64,000 nucleotides of DNA from Sediminibacterium sp. UBA657 (GTDB taxonomy: Bacteria > Bacteroidota > Bacteroidia > Chitinophagales > Chitinophagaceae): NCBI GenBank assembly GCA_002299885.1, contig DBOB01000022.1, positions 1 to 64,000 of the forward strand, read 5' to 3'. Both the position numbers and the translations under genes were made by a program. Within the stretch, counting starts at the first letter, position 1. Every line of letters starts with the position of its first letter. A model generated the notes under the pieces. The model worked only from the letters and a program-made list of their open reading frames with translations. It did not search any database and was not told the origin of the DNA. Positions 55,219 to 63,191 of the stretch are shown here, piece after piece.

Positions 55219-55461
55219 ATGATTGAAGGCGTACATTATTATATAGACCCAAAAGGCAAATGGGTATTTACTGCAGCTTATCACGAAGGCCGAGGCTATT
55301 GCTGTGGGGAAGCCTGTAAGCATTGTCCATTTGATTATGACGCGGTACCGGAGCCTATTAAAACAAGAGCGCAATTAATTAGAGCTGCAGCAAGTAAGAC
55401 TGCCCCAGAAGCTTACCCTGAAAAACAAGTTGACACAGAAGATATTAAAAAGCATTTATAA
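55219..55461 (+). CDS. DUF5522-family small cysteine-rich protein
   Basis: An 80-residue protein with the family cysteine motif GYCCGEACKHCPFDY (about residues 27-41), which could bind a metal or iron-sulfur centre. The rest is KGKWVFTAAYHEGRG before it and a Lys/Glu-rich tail. It lies 3 bases after trmB and 1 base before the Atl gene, in an apparent operon. The function is not known. Confidence 0.8.
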   Translation: MIEGVHYYIDPKGKWVFTAAYHEGRGYCCGEACKHCPFDYDAVPEPIKTRAQLIRAAASKTAPEAYPEKQVDTEDIKKHL

Positions 55462-55462
55462 A

Positions 55463-55810
55463 ATGCAATACACACCCAAGACCAAAGACTTTTTTCAAAA
55501 CGTATTTGATGTAGTACGTTTAATTCCCAAGGGACGTGTGACAAGCTATGGTGCCATCGCAAAATATTTAGGCACTGGAGGTAGTTCAAGAATGGTGGGC
55601 TGGGCCATGAATGCATCACATGGTGTAAAACCAAAAGTGCCAGCACATAGGGTTGTGAATCGCAATGGTATGTTAAGTGGTAAAGCGCATTTTGAAACAC
55701 CCACTACTATGCAAACGCTTTTAGAAAAAGAAAAAATAAAAGTCCAAAACGAAACTGTCTTGGACTTTGAAAAATTATTTTGGGATCCAGCTATTGAACT
55801 AAAGTTCTAA
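55463..55810 (+). CDS. Alkyltransferase-like (Atl) protein, MGMT fold without active-site Cys
   Basis: A 115-residue protein of the O6-alkylguanine DNA methyltransferase fold. It has the DNA-binding helices with VTSYGAIAKYLGTGGSSRMVGWAMNAS, but the active-site motif reads VPAHRVV: Ala61 replaces the Cys of PCHRV. Such Atl proteins bind O6-alkylguanine and flag it to nucleotide excision repair rather than repairing it. The ATG at 55463 is chosen because a longer frame would overlap the DUF5522 stop. It is last in the trmB run and converges with the DUF420 gene. Confidence 0.87.
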   Translation: MQYTPKTKDFFQNVFDVVRLIPKGRVTSYGAIAKYLGTGGSSRMVGWAMNASHGVKPKVPAHRVVNRNGMLSGKAHFETPTTMQTLLEKEKIKVQNETVLDFEKLFWDPAIELKF

Positions 55811-55853
55811 ATAAGTAAAGCAAAAGTTTACTATCGTTATTATAATAAAGCTC

Positions 55854-56438
55854 CTAGTTATAATACTGCTTAATCATTAAGTATACAATTGGCCCAGTCA
55901 CTGCTACATAAAACCAGATAGGCCATACTTTTTTTGCTAAATTCTTATGCGCTTCAAAATCACTTGTTAAAGCCCTGTAGGCAGTCCACAATATAAATGG
56001 TAAGCTAGTTGCAGCAAGTACAATATGCGTACCTAATAAAATCAAATAGAAAGGACGGGTATTGCCTAAAACCGCTTTTTCTGCATCATCCACTAAGCCA
56101 TCAAAATTAGCATCGCCAAATTTAGCTTCTCCCGCTAATAAATGGTGCGCGATATAAGTCACTAAAAACAACAATGAAAAAATCATTGCAGTCATCATCA
56201 ATGATTTATGCAAATTGTAATTTTTTTGCTTTATAGCAACTAATCCAGCAACCAATAAAATGGCTACACCAGTATTTAATACTGCATTGATCAATGCAAA
56301 AATATGTTTGTCAAAAGGTAGCTCAATATCCAAAGTGAATTTGCTTAGAAAAGTCACTACTACAAATACCACCACAGAAAAAATGCCAATTAAAGTATAG
56401 GCCAATTTGTCGTTCTTCTTTAATACAGGATCTAACAT
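55854..56438 (-). CDS. DUF420-family membrane protein with an EF-hand-like loop
   Basis: A 194-residue inner-membrane protein, probably five membrane segments (about 12-31, 48-70, 80-100, 130-150 and 170-188). It belongs to DUF420, often beside sco1 and cox genes, where it is thought to help assemble or stabilise the oxidase (by analogy with CtaM). Between segments 3 and 4 lies DANFDGLVDDAE (residues 109-120), a near-perfect 12-residue EF-hand loop with acidic or Asn ligands at 1, 3, 5, 9 and 12. It could bind calcium. A 37-residue ORF and sco1 precede it on the same strand. Confidence 0.88.
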   Translation of the reverse strand: MLDPVLKKNDKLAYTLIGIFSVVVFVVVTFLSKFTLDIELPFDKHIFALINAVLNTGVAILLVAGLVAIKQKNYNLHKSLMMTAMIFSLLFLVTYIAHHLLAGEAKFGDANFDGLVDDAEKAVLGNTRPFYLILLGTHIVLAATSLPFILWTAYRALTSDFEAHKNLAKKVWPIWFYVAVTGPIVYLMIKQYYN

Positions 56439-56445
56439 ACAGTTA

Positions 56446-56559
56446 TTATTTATTATTTAAAATATCCTTCAGGATACGAAAAGCCATAGTTGCAATCAAT
56501 ACAATAAGTCCAACTCTAATTTCTTGTTTATACTTAGTTTTAAATTCATTCCAATTCAT
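56446..56559 (-). CDS. Small membrane protein of 37 residues between sco1 and DUF420 genes
   Basis: Minus-strand ATG at 56559, TAA at 56446-56448. The protein begins MNWNEFKTKYKQEIRVG (basic, amphipathic) and continues as one hydrophobic helix, LIVLIATMAFRIL (about 18-30), ending KDILNNK. It sits exactly between the sco1 stop (11 bases upstream) and the DUF420 start (7 bases downstream) without overlap, which argues for a genuine gene of the operon. A single-pass subunit or assembly factor of the oxidase is plausible. I do not recognise a family. Confidence 0.7.
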   Translation of the reverse strand: MNWNEFKTKYKQEIRVGLIVLIATMAFRILKDILNNK

Positions 56560-56570
56560 ACAATGAATAT

Positions 56571-57383
56571 TTAATTTTTTAATCTTGTCTTTGTAAAATA
56601 GAAAACAAAACTAGATACCATTAAAGCAATCACCAACCACAACCAACTTAAGTCTATAATATCTTGGAATACTTTGCTCTTTTTAGTTTTATCTTTTTCT
56701 AACATCAAGTAGCCTACGTCTTTAGCTAGCTTTAACATAGATGCAGAATCAAGCCCATTGTAATAGCCACGCACTTGCATTTTTTTATCTATCAATACAA
56801 AGCGGCTAGTATGCACAAAGTCTGGAGAGACTGGCTCTGTACTAAATTGATCTACTTTCATTTCCTCAAACGCAAACTTATAAATAGAATCTCTATTACC
56901 AGTAAGCAACCACCAATTGTCAGAAGCCACACCCATTTTATTGGCGTATTCTCTAATTACAGGAACAGAGTCACGATCAGGGTCTACAGAAAAAGAAATG
57001 AATTGAATAAAATTCGTATCCAATACTTTTTTACGACTATTGCCTCCTCTTGTAAAGGACTGTTGCAATTTCGCCATATTCGTAGTCAGCTTTGGACAGA
57101 TACTTCCGCAGCTTGTAAAAAAGAAATCGGCAATAATGATCTTACCAGACTGTTGGTATAAGTTCACTGAATCGCCTAATTGATTCACCAAGCGAATATC
57201 TTTAGTCGTATGCCAAATGCTATCATCAATGGTCTTACCTTTTTCTACTCGGCTTACCACGGTGTCCAATAAATAATGTCTTGGCATAGTCACCGCGGTA
57301 TCACTTGCAGACTTAAGCCATAAATAACATCCAATAGGTATGACCAGGGCGATTATTAAACCGTAAATAGACTTTTTAGACAT
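56571..57383 (-). CDS. SCO1/SenC-family copper chaperone
   Basis: Delivers copper to the CuA centre of cytochrome oxidase subunit II. The 270-residue protein starts at ATG 57383 (a longer frame would run through the terminator at 57420-57450). A membrane anchor at about 7-23 is followed by the thioredoxin-like domain with the copper motif FFFTSCGSICPKL (CxxxC at about 95-99) and a conserved His in FVHTSRFVL. A second membrane segment lies near the C-terminus (WLWLVIALMVSSFVFYF). A weak -7-like sequence TAACTTTA lies at 57408-57415, 24 bases upstream. Confidence 0.93.
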   Translation of the reverse strand: MSKKSIYGLIIALVIPIGCYLWLKSASDTAVTMPRHYLLDTVVSRVEKGKTIDDSIWHTTKDIRLVNQLGDSVNLYQQSGKIIIADFFFTSCGSICPKLTTNMAKLQQSFTRGGNSRKKVLDTNFIQFISFSVDPDRDSVPVIREYANKMGVASDNWWLLTGNRDSIYKFAFEEMKVDQFSTEPVSPDFVHTSRFVLIDKKMQVRGYYNGLDSASMLKLAKDVGYLMLEKDKTKKSKVFQDIIDLSWLWLVIALMVSSFVFYFTKTRLKN

Positions 57384-57407
57384 GCTGTTGATGGAGTTAT
57401 TTGGATG

Positions 57408-57415
57408 TAAAGTTA
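57408..57415 (-). promoter_or_regulatory. Possible -7 box before sco1
   Basis: Minus-strand 57415-57408 reads TAACTTTA, one base off TAnnTTTG. It lies between the oxidase-operon terminator and sco1, the place a separate promoter would be needed. Confidence 0.35.
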
Positions 57416-57419
57416 CAAC

Positions 57420-57450
57420 AAAAAACCACCCCAAATAACTGGAGTGGTTT
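57420..57450 (-). terminator. Terminator of the cytochrome oxidase operon
   Basis: An 11-pair stem, 57423-57433 with 57440-57450, around a 6-base loop, followed on the minus strand by a T-run of 6 (57420-57425). The one mismatch is C-A on the plus strand but G-U in minus-strand RNA, so it is functional in the direction of the cox genes. Confidence 0.75.
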
Positions 57451-57479
57451 CGAATATTTTAAGCCCCTATCCATTAAGA

Positions 57480-58001
57480 TTAGTGCTTCGCATCTTCATG
57501 TTTAGCCGCGTCTTCGTTCTTTGCAGAAGAATCTGTGGTGTGCGCTGCAGAATCAGTATGTGCTGCACCAGCCGCGCCTGCAGCTTCGTGTCCTCCACCG
57601 TGAGATCCGCCATGTGCTGGCTGCTCTACCTTAATAGTAGATTGCTCCTTAAAGTATGGATTATAGGTATTGCGTAAGTTTCTGAATGAATTGCCATCAG
57701 CTAAAAACGCAATGATGAACCAAACGAATAAAGTTAGTGGCACCACAATTGTCATGATCAAGTTCTTTACTTCATGCTTTAAGTGCATAAAGTAAGCCAC
57801 GATGTAAAATGCTTTTGCCATCATCAAGATTACGATTGTCCCTTTAATACCAAGTACTAAGGCTTTGCTTTCCATTCCGATCATCCAGAAACCCAAAATC
57901 AATTCAACAATCGTTAAAACTGAAAGGATGATGGTAACTTTTTTAATTTCTGCAATAGCACCACCGTCGTGCTCTGCGTGTGTATCGTTTGTATGTGACA
58001 T
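57480..58001 (-). CDS. Cytochrome c oxidase subunit IV
   Basis: A 173-residue protein of the prokaryotic COX4 family. Three membrane helices (about 22-45, 49-70 and 82-102: VTIILSVLTIVELILGFWM; GTIVILMMAKAFYIVAYFMHL; NLIMTIVVPLTLFVWFII) follow a His/Asp/Glu-rich N-terminus (SHTNDTHAEHDGG). The C-terminal ~60 residues form a long His/Ala/Gly/Asp-rich tail. It is the last cox gene before the terminator. Confidence 0.88.
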   Translation of the reverse strand: MSHTNDTHAEHDGGAIAEIKKVTIILSVLTIVELILGFWMIGMESKALVLGIKGTIVILMMAKAFYIVAYFMHLKHEVKNLIMTIVVPLTLFVWFIIAFLADGNSFRNLRNTYNPYFKEQSTIKVEQPAHGGSHGGGHEAAGAAGAAHTDSAAHTTDSSAKNEDAAKHEDAKH

Positions 58002-58016
58002 AGTTCGTTAATTCGT

Positions 58017-58703
58017 TTATAATAAGTAAAAACAAGTAAATACAAATACCCATACTAGATCTACAAAGTGCCAGTAAAGACCTGCTTTTTCAATCATATT
58101 GTAATGACCTCTTTTTTCAAATTGGTTTGTTAATGTCATGATCAACATAATAATATTAATCACCACACCACTGAATACGTGGAAACCGTGGAAACCAGTA
58201 ATAGTAAAGAAGAAGTTTGTGAAGTTGGAAGATGATGCTGTTCCATCTGCATTGATGAAAGGATTTCTTCCCCACCATGCACCTTCATGGAATAAGTGAT
58301 TCCACTCCCAAGCTTGACAGCTTAAGAAAGCGATACCACCAATGATTGTCCAAATCATATTTCTAACAACTCCTTTCTTATCCATATTGTGACCAGCATG
58401 AACCGCTAAAACCATGGTCACCGAACTTACAATCAAAATAAAAGTCATCACCGATACAAACACCAACGGGGCATTCACTCCTTCTGGTGCAAATGGGAAA
58501 CTTTTAAAAACTACGTTAGGGTCAGGCCATCCGTTCGTAGAAAAACGAACCGTGCCATAAGAAATCAAGAAAGCGCCAAAAGTGAATGCGTCACTCATTA
58601 AAAAGTACCACATCATCACTTTTCCGTACTCTACACTAAAAGGGCTTTTTCCACCACCCCATAATTTTGCTTCAGTTGGCGAAGCGGCTGTTGTTGTTGA
58701 CAT
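58017..58703 (-). CDS. Cytochrome c oxidase subunit III (copy 1)
   Basis: A 228-residue seven-helix COX3-family protein. The ATG at 58703 is preferred over an upstream TTG. Phrases typical of the family are MMWYFLMSDAFTFGAFLI, NLFHEGAWWG, FTITGFHGFHVFSGVVIN and GLYWHFVDLVWVFVF. It supports and stabilises subunit I. It lies 15 bases before COX4 and downstream of a second COX3-like gene. A -7 box at 58724-58731 could add an internal transcript start. Confidence 0.93.
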   Translation of the reverse strand: MSTTTAASPTEAKLWGGGKSPFSVEYGKVMMWYFLMSDAFTFGAFLISYGTVRFSTNGWPDPNVVFKSFPFAPEGVNAPLVFVSVMTFILIVSSVTMVLAVHAGHNMDKKGVVRNMIWTIIGGIAFLSCQAWEWNHLFHEGAWWGRNPFINADGTASSSNFTNFFFTITGFHGFHVFSGVVINIIMLIMTLTNQFEKRGHYNMIEKAGLYWHFVDLVWVFVFTCFYLL

Positions 58704-58723
58704 GTTCAGTTTCAATTTCAGTG

Positions 58724-58731
58724 CAAAAATA
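58724..58731 (-). promoter_or_regulatory. -7 box inside the oxidase operon
   Basis: Minus-strand 58731-58724 reads TATTTTTG, 20 bases before the subunit III start at 58703. It would let the last two cox genes be transcribed separately from the rest. Confidence 0.4.
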
Positions 58732-58743
58732 TTGGTTTTTAGT

Positions 58744-59307
58744 CTATCCTACAAATTGTAGGAACACAAAAAGATAAATCCATAGTATATCTACAAAATG
58801 CCAATAAATGGATGCTAATTCCACCGGTAAGGCATTGTAAAATTTTGTTTTCACAGAATAAGCTCTTAAAAAGATGATTGCAAGGGCAATGACCCCACCC
58901 AACACGTGGAGGATGTGTAAGCCAGCGATCACCAATAAAAAAGAACCCGCCGAATTGCTTCTAGGACCAGTTAATGCGATACTATTGGCCTCCAAAGCGC
59001 TAAAGCCCATCATTTGTGTCACCACAAAGACAAGACCTAAAACCACGGTTAAAGTAATGAACCCACGATATTGACCCATCTGACGTTCTTTGAACTTCTT
59101 CAAAGCCATTTGCATGGTCACACTACTCAATAGAATCACTAATGTAGAGAACCAGAACACCACTGGTAATTCAAAGTCCAACCAATTGGCTTGACCTTTT
59201 TTCACAATATAAGCACTGGTCATCCCTGCAAAAAGCATGATGATGCTTCCTAAACCTACCCAAAGGATAAACTTATAAGGATGTGCTTTCTTTTTTTCTG
59301 TACTCAT
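58744..59307 (-). CDS. Cytochrome c oxidase subunit III-like protein (copy 2)
   Basis: A 187-residue COX3-family protein with five membrane helices, shorter than copy 1. It ends ASIYWHFVDILWIYLFVFL, the standard COX3 terminus, and contains SFLLVIAGLHILHVLGGVIALAI. The paired COX3 genes of different length are normal in Bacteroidota cox operons, the short form being placed after ctaB. Distance to ctaB is 9 bases. Confidence 0.9.
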   Translation of the reverse strand: MSTEKKKAHPYKFILWVGLGSIIMLFAGMTSAYIVKKGQANWLDFELPVVFWFSTLVILLSSVTMQMALKKFKERQMGQYRGFITLTVVLGLVFVVTQMMGFSALEANSIALTGPRSNSAGSFLLVIAGLHILHVLGGVIALAIIFLRAYSVKTKFYNALPVELASIYWHFVDILWIYLFVFLQFVG

Positions 59308-59316
59308 AAATATGCT

Positions 59317-60219
59317 TTAAATTTTATTTGCCATTAATGCCAAATAAACAATCGGTAAATAAATGTAGCTGCTAAACATCACACGACGTGCCGCAGGCAC
59401 ACCCATGTTCTGGTATAAACGCACACATTGAACCACCATAAAAATATTCGCCACTAAGACCACCCACATACTCCACTCCCCCGTAATTTTAAAATAGTTT
59501 GGTAAGAAACCAATTGGTACCATCAACACCGCATACATCACAGCTTGTAAAGCAGTGAACTTAGTCGGCCCTTTATCGGCAGGTAACAATTTAAATCCTA
59601 CTTTAGAATAATCCGTATGTGATACCCAAGCTATTGCCCAAAAATGTGGGAACTGCCAAAGAAATTGAATTAAAAATAAAGCGTAACCACCCGCGTTGGA
59701 ATAAGTTTTACCATCTACAATAAAGGTTGCAATTGGACTTATTTCATTGGTTGCAGCAACCCATCCAATCAAGCAAGGAATGGCACCCGGAAAAGCACCA
59801 ACCAACACTGCAATTGAATTTATTTTTTTAAGTGGGGTGTAGATGAAAGCATATAAGAATAAACTTAATGCACTTAATACCGCAGACAAAGTATTGAATT
59901 GGTAGGCCATTAAACCTACACCAACTATACCAGCGATGATGGCAAATGCGTAAGCAGTTTGTTGAGACATTCTACCAGAAGCCACAGGACGATTCGCTGT
60001 TCGCTTCATCTGTGCATCTGTGTCTTTTTCCACTGCTTGATTAATTGCATTGGCACTACCCGTAATACAAAGACCTGCAAAAGTTAAGATCAAAATATTC
60101 CACCAATCGAATCCAATAATGTTAGGCGCAATCTGATAACAGATTACACAGGTGAAGACCACCGTAAAACTTAAGGTGAACTTCATCAACTGGGCGTAAT
60201 CTTTTAGAATTGCTTTCAC
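59317..60219 (-). CDS. ctaB: Protoheme IX farnesyltransferase (heme O synthase)
   Basis: Adds a farnesyl group to heme b to give heme O, the precursor of heme A. The 300-residue UbiA-family protein has nine predicted membrane segments. The prenyl-diphosphate motif is AINQAVEKDTDAQMKRTANR (about 59-78) with the Asn/Asp pair, and the second motif region is near AFIYTPLKKINSIAVLVG. It sits 3 bases after coxA and works with ctaA at 29-30 kb. Confidence 0.95.
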   Translation of the reverse strand: MKAILKDYAQLMKFTLSFTVVFTCVICYQIAPNIIGFDWWNILILTFAGLCITGSANAINQAVEKDTDAQMKRTANRPVASGRMSQQTAYAFAIIAGIVGVGLMAYQFNTLSAVLSALSLFLYAFIYTPLKKINSIAVLVGAFPGAIPCLIGWVAATNEISPIATFIVDGKTYSNAGGYALFLIQFLWQFPHFWAIAWVSHTDYSKVGFKLLPADKGPTKFTALQAVMYAVLMVPIGFLPNYFKITGEWSMWVVLVANIFMVVQCVRLYQNMGVPAARRVMFSSYIYLPIVYLALMANKI

Positions 60220-60222
60220 AAT

Positions 60223-62052
60223 TTAGTGGGTCGATTCATCCGCACCAACAGGTGTTGTTTGTTGAATGAAATCTTTTCCGTCTTTACCGTAATCATATGC
60301 CCAACGGTGTACTTCTGGTATTTCACCAACCCAGTTACCGTGACCAGGACGGATAGGTGTAGTCCACTCTAATGTATTTGCTTCCCAAGGATTTTCTGAA
60401 GTTACTTTACGTCCTTTGAAAATAGAATAGAAGAAATTCATCAAGAATAAGATTTGAACCGCAAATACAATCATAGAAACAATTGTGATAAACTTATTCA
60501 ATTCGCCAAATTGCTTGAAACTTTCCCAAATACTAAAATCAAAATAACGACGTGGCATACCAGCTAATCCTTCGTAGTGCATTGGCCAGAAGATCAAGTA
60601 CGCACCAGCTATTGTTACCCAGAAGTGGATATAACCAAGTGTGTTGTTCATGAAACGACCATACATTTTAGGGAACCAGTGGTACATACCAGCAAACATA
60701 CCAAACATAGATGCAACACCCATTACAATATGGAAATGCGCAATTACGAAATATGTATCATGCAAGTGAATATCTAAAGCAGCGTTTCCTAACCAAATAC
60801 CAGTTAAACCACCAGAGATAAATAAACTCACAAAACCAATTGCGAATAACATACCTGGAGTGAAACGAATATTACCTCTCCATAAAGTTGTCAACCAGTT
60901 GAATACTTTGATAGCAGAAGGAACCGCGATTAATAAAGTTAATAGTACGAATACAGAACCCAAGAATGGATTTAATCCTGTAACGAACATATGGTGTGCC
61001 CAAACCAAGAAGGCCAATGCAGCAATAGCAAACAAAGAACCTAACATGGCCATGTAACCAAAGATTGGTTTACGAGAGCTTACAGACATAATCTCAGATA
61101 CCATACCCATGGCAGGTAACAAGATGATGTAAACTTCTGGGTGACCTAAGAACCAGAATAAGTGTTGGTATAAAATTGCAGATCCACCTTCGTTCGGTAA
61201 AGCGCCTACACCATTCACAAAAATATCAGATAGATAGAATGAAGTACCAAAATTTCTATCAAAAATTAATAAGATCATACCAGACAACAATACAGGGAAA
61301 GACAATACACCTAATACAGCAGTAAAGAACAATGCCCAAATTGTTAAAGGTAAACGTGTCATGCTCATACCCTTGGTACGCATGTTCAAAATAGTAGCGA
61401 TATAGTTCAAGCCGCCTAACAAAGAAGAGACAATGAATAAAGACATTGCGATAATCCATAAGTCCATACCGGTTTTAGAACCAGGAGAGGCATCTCCTAA
61501 TGCAGACAATGGAGGATACGCAGTCCATCCACCGCTGAATGGCCCTGTCTCTACGAACATAGAAGACAACATCACAACACTTGCTACAAAGAAGAACCAG
61601 TAGCTCAACATATTCATAAATGGAGACGCCATATCTCTTGCACCAATTTGCAATGGAATTAAGAAGTTAGCGAATGTACCAGATAAACCTGCTGTCAATA
61701 CAAAGAATACGAGTACAGTTCCGTGTGTAGTTACTAAAGCATAATAAGCTTCAGGTGTGATTTGACCACCCTTTGCCCACTTACCTAAAAGTGATTCTAA
61801 AAAAGGAAAGCTTGCATCAGGGTATCCTAATTGCAAACGGAAAAGTACGCTCATCAAACCTCCTAATACTGCCCAAACCATACCCGTGATCAAGAATTGC
61901 TTCGCGATCATTTTGTGGTCCATGCTAAACACATACTTAGACAAAAATGTTTCATGGTGTTCGTGATGACCATGATCCCCGTGTTCATGTACATCGTGAC
62001 TAGTTACACTCTTTACATGTACGTCTTCAATAATTGTTGCTTCGTTACTCAT
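60223..62052 (-). CDS. Cytochrome c oxidase subunit I
   Basis: The heme-copper catalytic subunit. The 609-residue protein has ~12 membrane segments. Key residues are visible: FWFLGHPEVYII (CuB His and the cross-linked Tyr), LVWAHHMFVTG (two further CuB His), FVIAHFHIVMG (heme His pair), and NFLIPLQIGARDMASPFMN in the D-channel region. The first ~38 residues are His/Glu/Asp-rich (SHDVHEHGDHGHHEHHET). It follows coxB by 26 bases and precedes ctaB by 3 bases. Confidence 0.96.
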   Translation of the reverse strand: MSNEATIIEDVHVKSVTSHDVHEHGDHGHHEHHETFLSKYVFSMDHKMIAKQFLITGMVWAVLGGLMSVLFRLQLGYPDASFPFLESLLGKWAKGGQITPEAYYALVTTHGTVLVFFVLTAGLSGTFANFLIPLQIGARDMASPFMNMLSYWFFFVASVVMLSSMFVETGPFSGGWTAYPPLSALGDASPGSKTGMDLWIIAMSLFIVSSLLGGLNYIATILNMRTKGMSMTRLPLTIWALFFTAVLGVLSFPVLLSGMILLIFDRNFGTSFYLSDIFVNGVGALPNEGGSAILYQHLFWFLGHPEVYIILLPAMGMVSEIMSVSSRKPIFGYMAMLGSLFAIAALAFLVWAHHMFVTGLNPFLGSVFVLLTLLIAVPSAIKVFNWLTTLWRGNIRFTPGMLFAIGFVSLFISGGLTGIWLGNAALDIHLHDTYFVIAHFHIVMGVASMFGMFAGMYHWFPKMYGRFMNNTLGYIHFWVTIAGAYLIFWPMHYEGLAGMPRRYFDFSIWESFKQFGELNKFITIVSMIVFAVQILFLMNFFYSIFKGRKVTSENPWEANTLEWTTPIRPGHGNWVGEIPEVHRWAYDYGKDGKDFIQQTTPVGADESTH

Positions 62053-62078
62053 ACCGTTTTATTTAAAATATTTTTAAA

Positions 62079-63140
62079 TTACATTTTTGCTACTGCAGTT
62101 TTTGCAGTGCTATCAGTTGTTTTTGCAGAAGATGCTGCTGGAACATTACTCGGATCTTTCTCTGGGAAAGCTACTAAGTATTGAGCCTTTTGCTTCGCCA
62201 TCCATAAGTCATATTCTTCTTGTGTAACCACTTCTACAATTCCTTTCATAGAGTAGTGACCGTTACCACACATTTGATCACAAGAAATCTCGTAAGCAAA
62301 ATTTGGGTTACCTGTTTTCTCTTTCATCTCTGCAGTCGTGAACTTAGGTGTAAACCACATCGTTGTTGGAATACCAGGAACGGCATCCATCTTTAAACGG
62401 AAATGAGATAAACCTACGTCATGAATTACGTCTCTAGAACCAATGATTAATTTAACAGGAGTACCTTTTACCACATACATGGTTTGTTCTGTTAAGATAT
62501 CGTCTTGTGCTAATTTATCATCCCATACAATACCAACTGAATTCACAGCAGGGTCAATGTTCTTGTAATATTTTTTACCAAATACGGCGTCCTTTCCTGG
62601 GTAACGGAAGATCCAACCAAATTGCTTTCCAGTTACTTCTACCACCATCGCGTTCTTTGGTGCTTCACCAGTGAAGAAGAACCAGTTACGTAAACCAAAA
62701 ATAACCAATACTGTTAAAGTGATTGCAGGGATTGCAGTCCAGATTAATTCTAACTTAGTGCTGTGCGCAAAGAAGAATACTTTTCTGTTATCGTTTTCTT
62801 GGTATTTATAAGCAAACCAAAATAATAAAATCTGAGTAATCACAAATACGATACCTGTAACAATTAAAGTGATCCAAATCATTTGGTCTACTTTTTCTCC
62901 TTGGATACTTGCAGCTTCTTGCGCTAACAAAGTCTTATCAAAAAGATACTCATTACATACATATATACCTACAAAGCCTAACACCATAAACGCGATCATT
63001 AAAAAACCATTGATCTTGTTACTTTGTTTGCGGGCAACTTCTTCTCCTTTAAGGACAGAAACGTACTCACTTGCTTTTGCGATTTGAAAAATCACAATAA
63101 AGATGAGGGCGATAATTGCAATGGATAAATATAAACTCAT
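62079..63140 (-). CDS. Cytochrome c oxidase subunit II
   Basis: Carries the CuA centre. The 353-residue protein has about four membrane segments in its first half (the first at 3-22) and a cupredoxin domain from ~165. The CuA ligands are seen in ISCDQMCGNGHYSM, with a His in VIHDVGLSHF. There is no CxxCH cytochrome c domain, so electrons must come from a separate cytochrome c or the ActABCDEF complex. The Ala/Thr-rich tail (about 325-353) is probably disordered. It lies 51 bases after actF. Confidence 0.95.
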   Translation of the reverse strand: MSLYLSIAIIALIFIVIFQIAKASEYVSVLKGEEVARKQSNKINGFLMIAFMVLGFVGIYVCNEYLFDKTLLAQEAASIQGEKVDQMIWITLIVTGIVFVITQILLFWFAYKYQENDNRKVFFFAHSTKLELIWTAIPAITLTVLVIFGLRNWFFFTGEAPKNAMVVEVTGKQFGWIFRYPGKDAVFGKKYYKNIDPAVNSVGIVWDDKLAQDDILTEQTMYVVKGTPVKLIIGSRDVIHDVGLSHFRLKMDAVPGIPTTMWFTPKFTTAEMKEKTGNPNFAYEISCDQMCGNGHYSMKGIVEVVTQEEYDLWMAKQKAQYLVAFPEKDPSNVPAASSAKTTDSTAKTAVAKM

Positions 63141-63191
63141 AATCTTATTTCTATTTTCTTACGCTAAATAATTTTTTTTCAAGTGTTAGGA

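Noticed and set aside
57384..57434. Upstream start for Sco1
   Set aside because: The extra 17 residues overlap the cox operon terminator hairpin and lack the membrane-anchor pattern.
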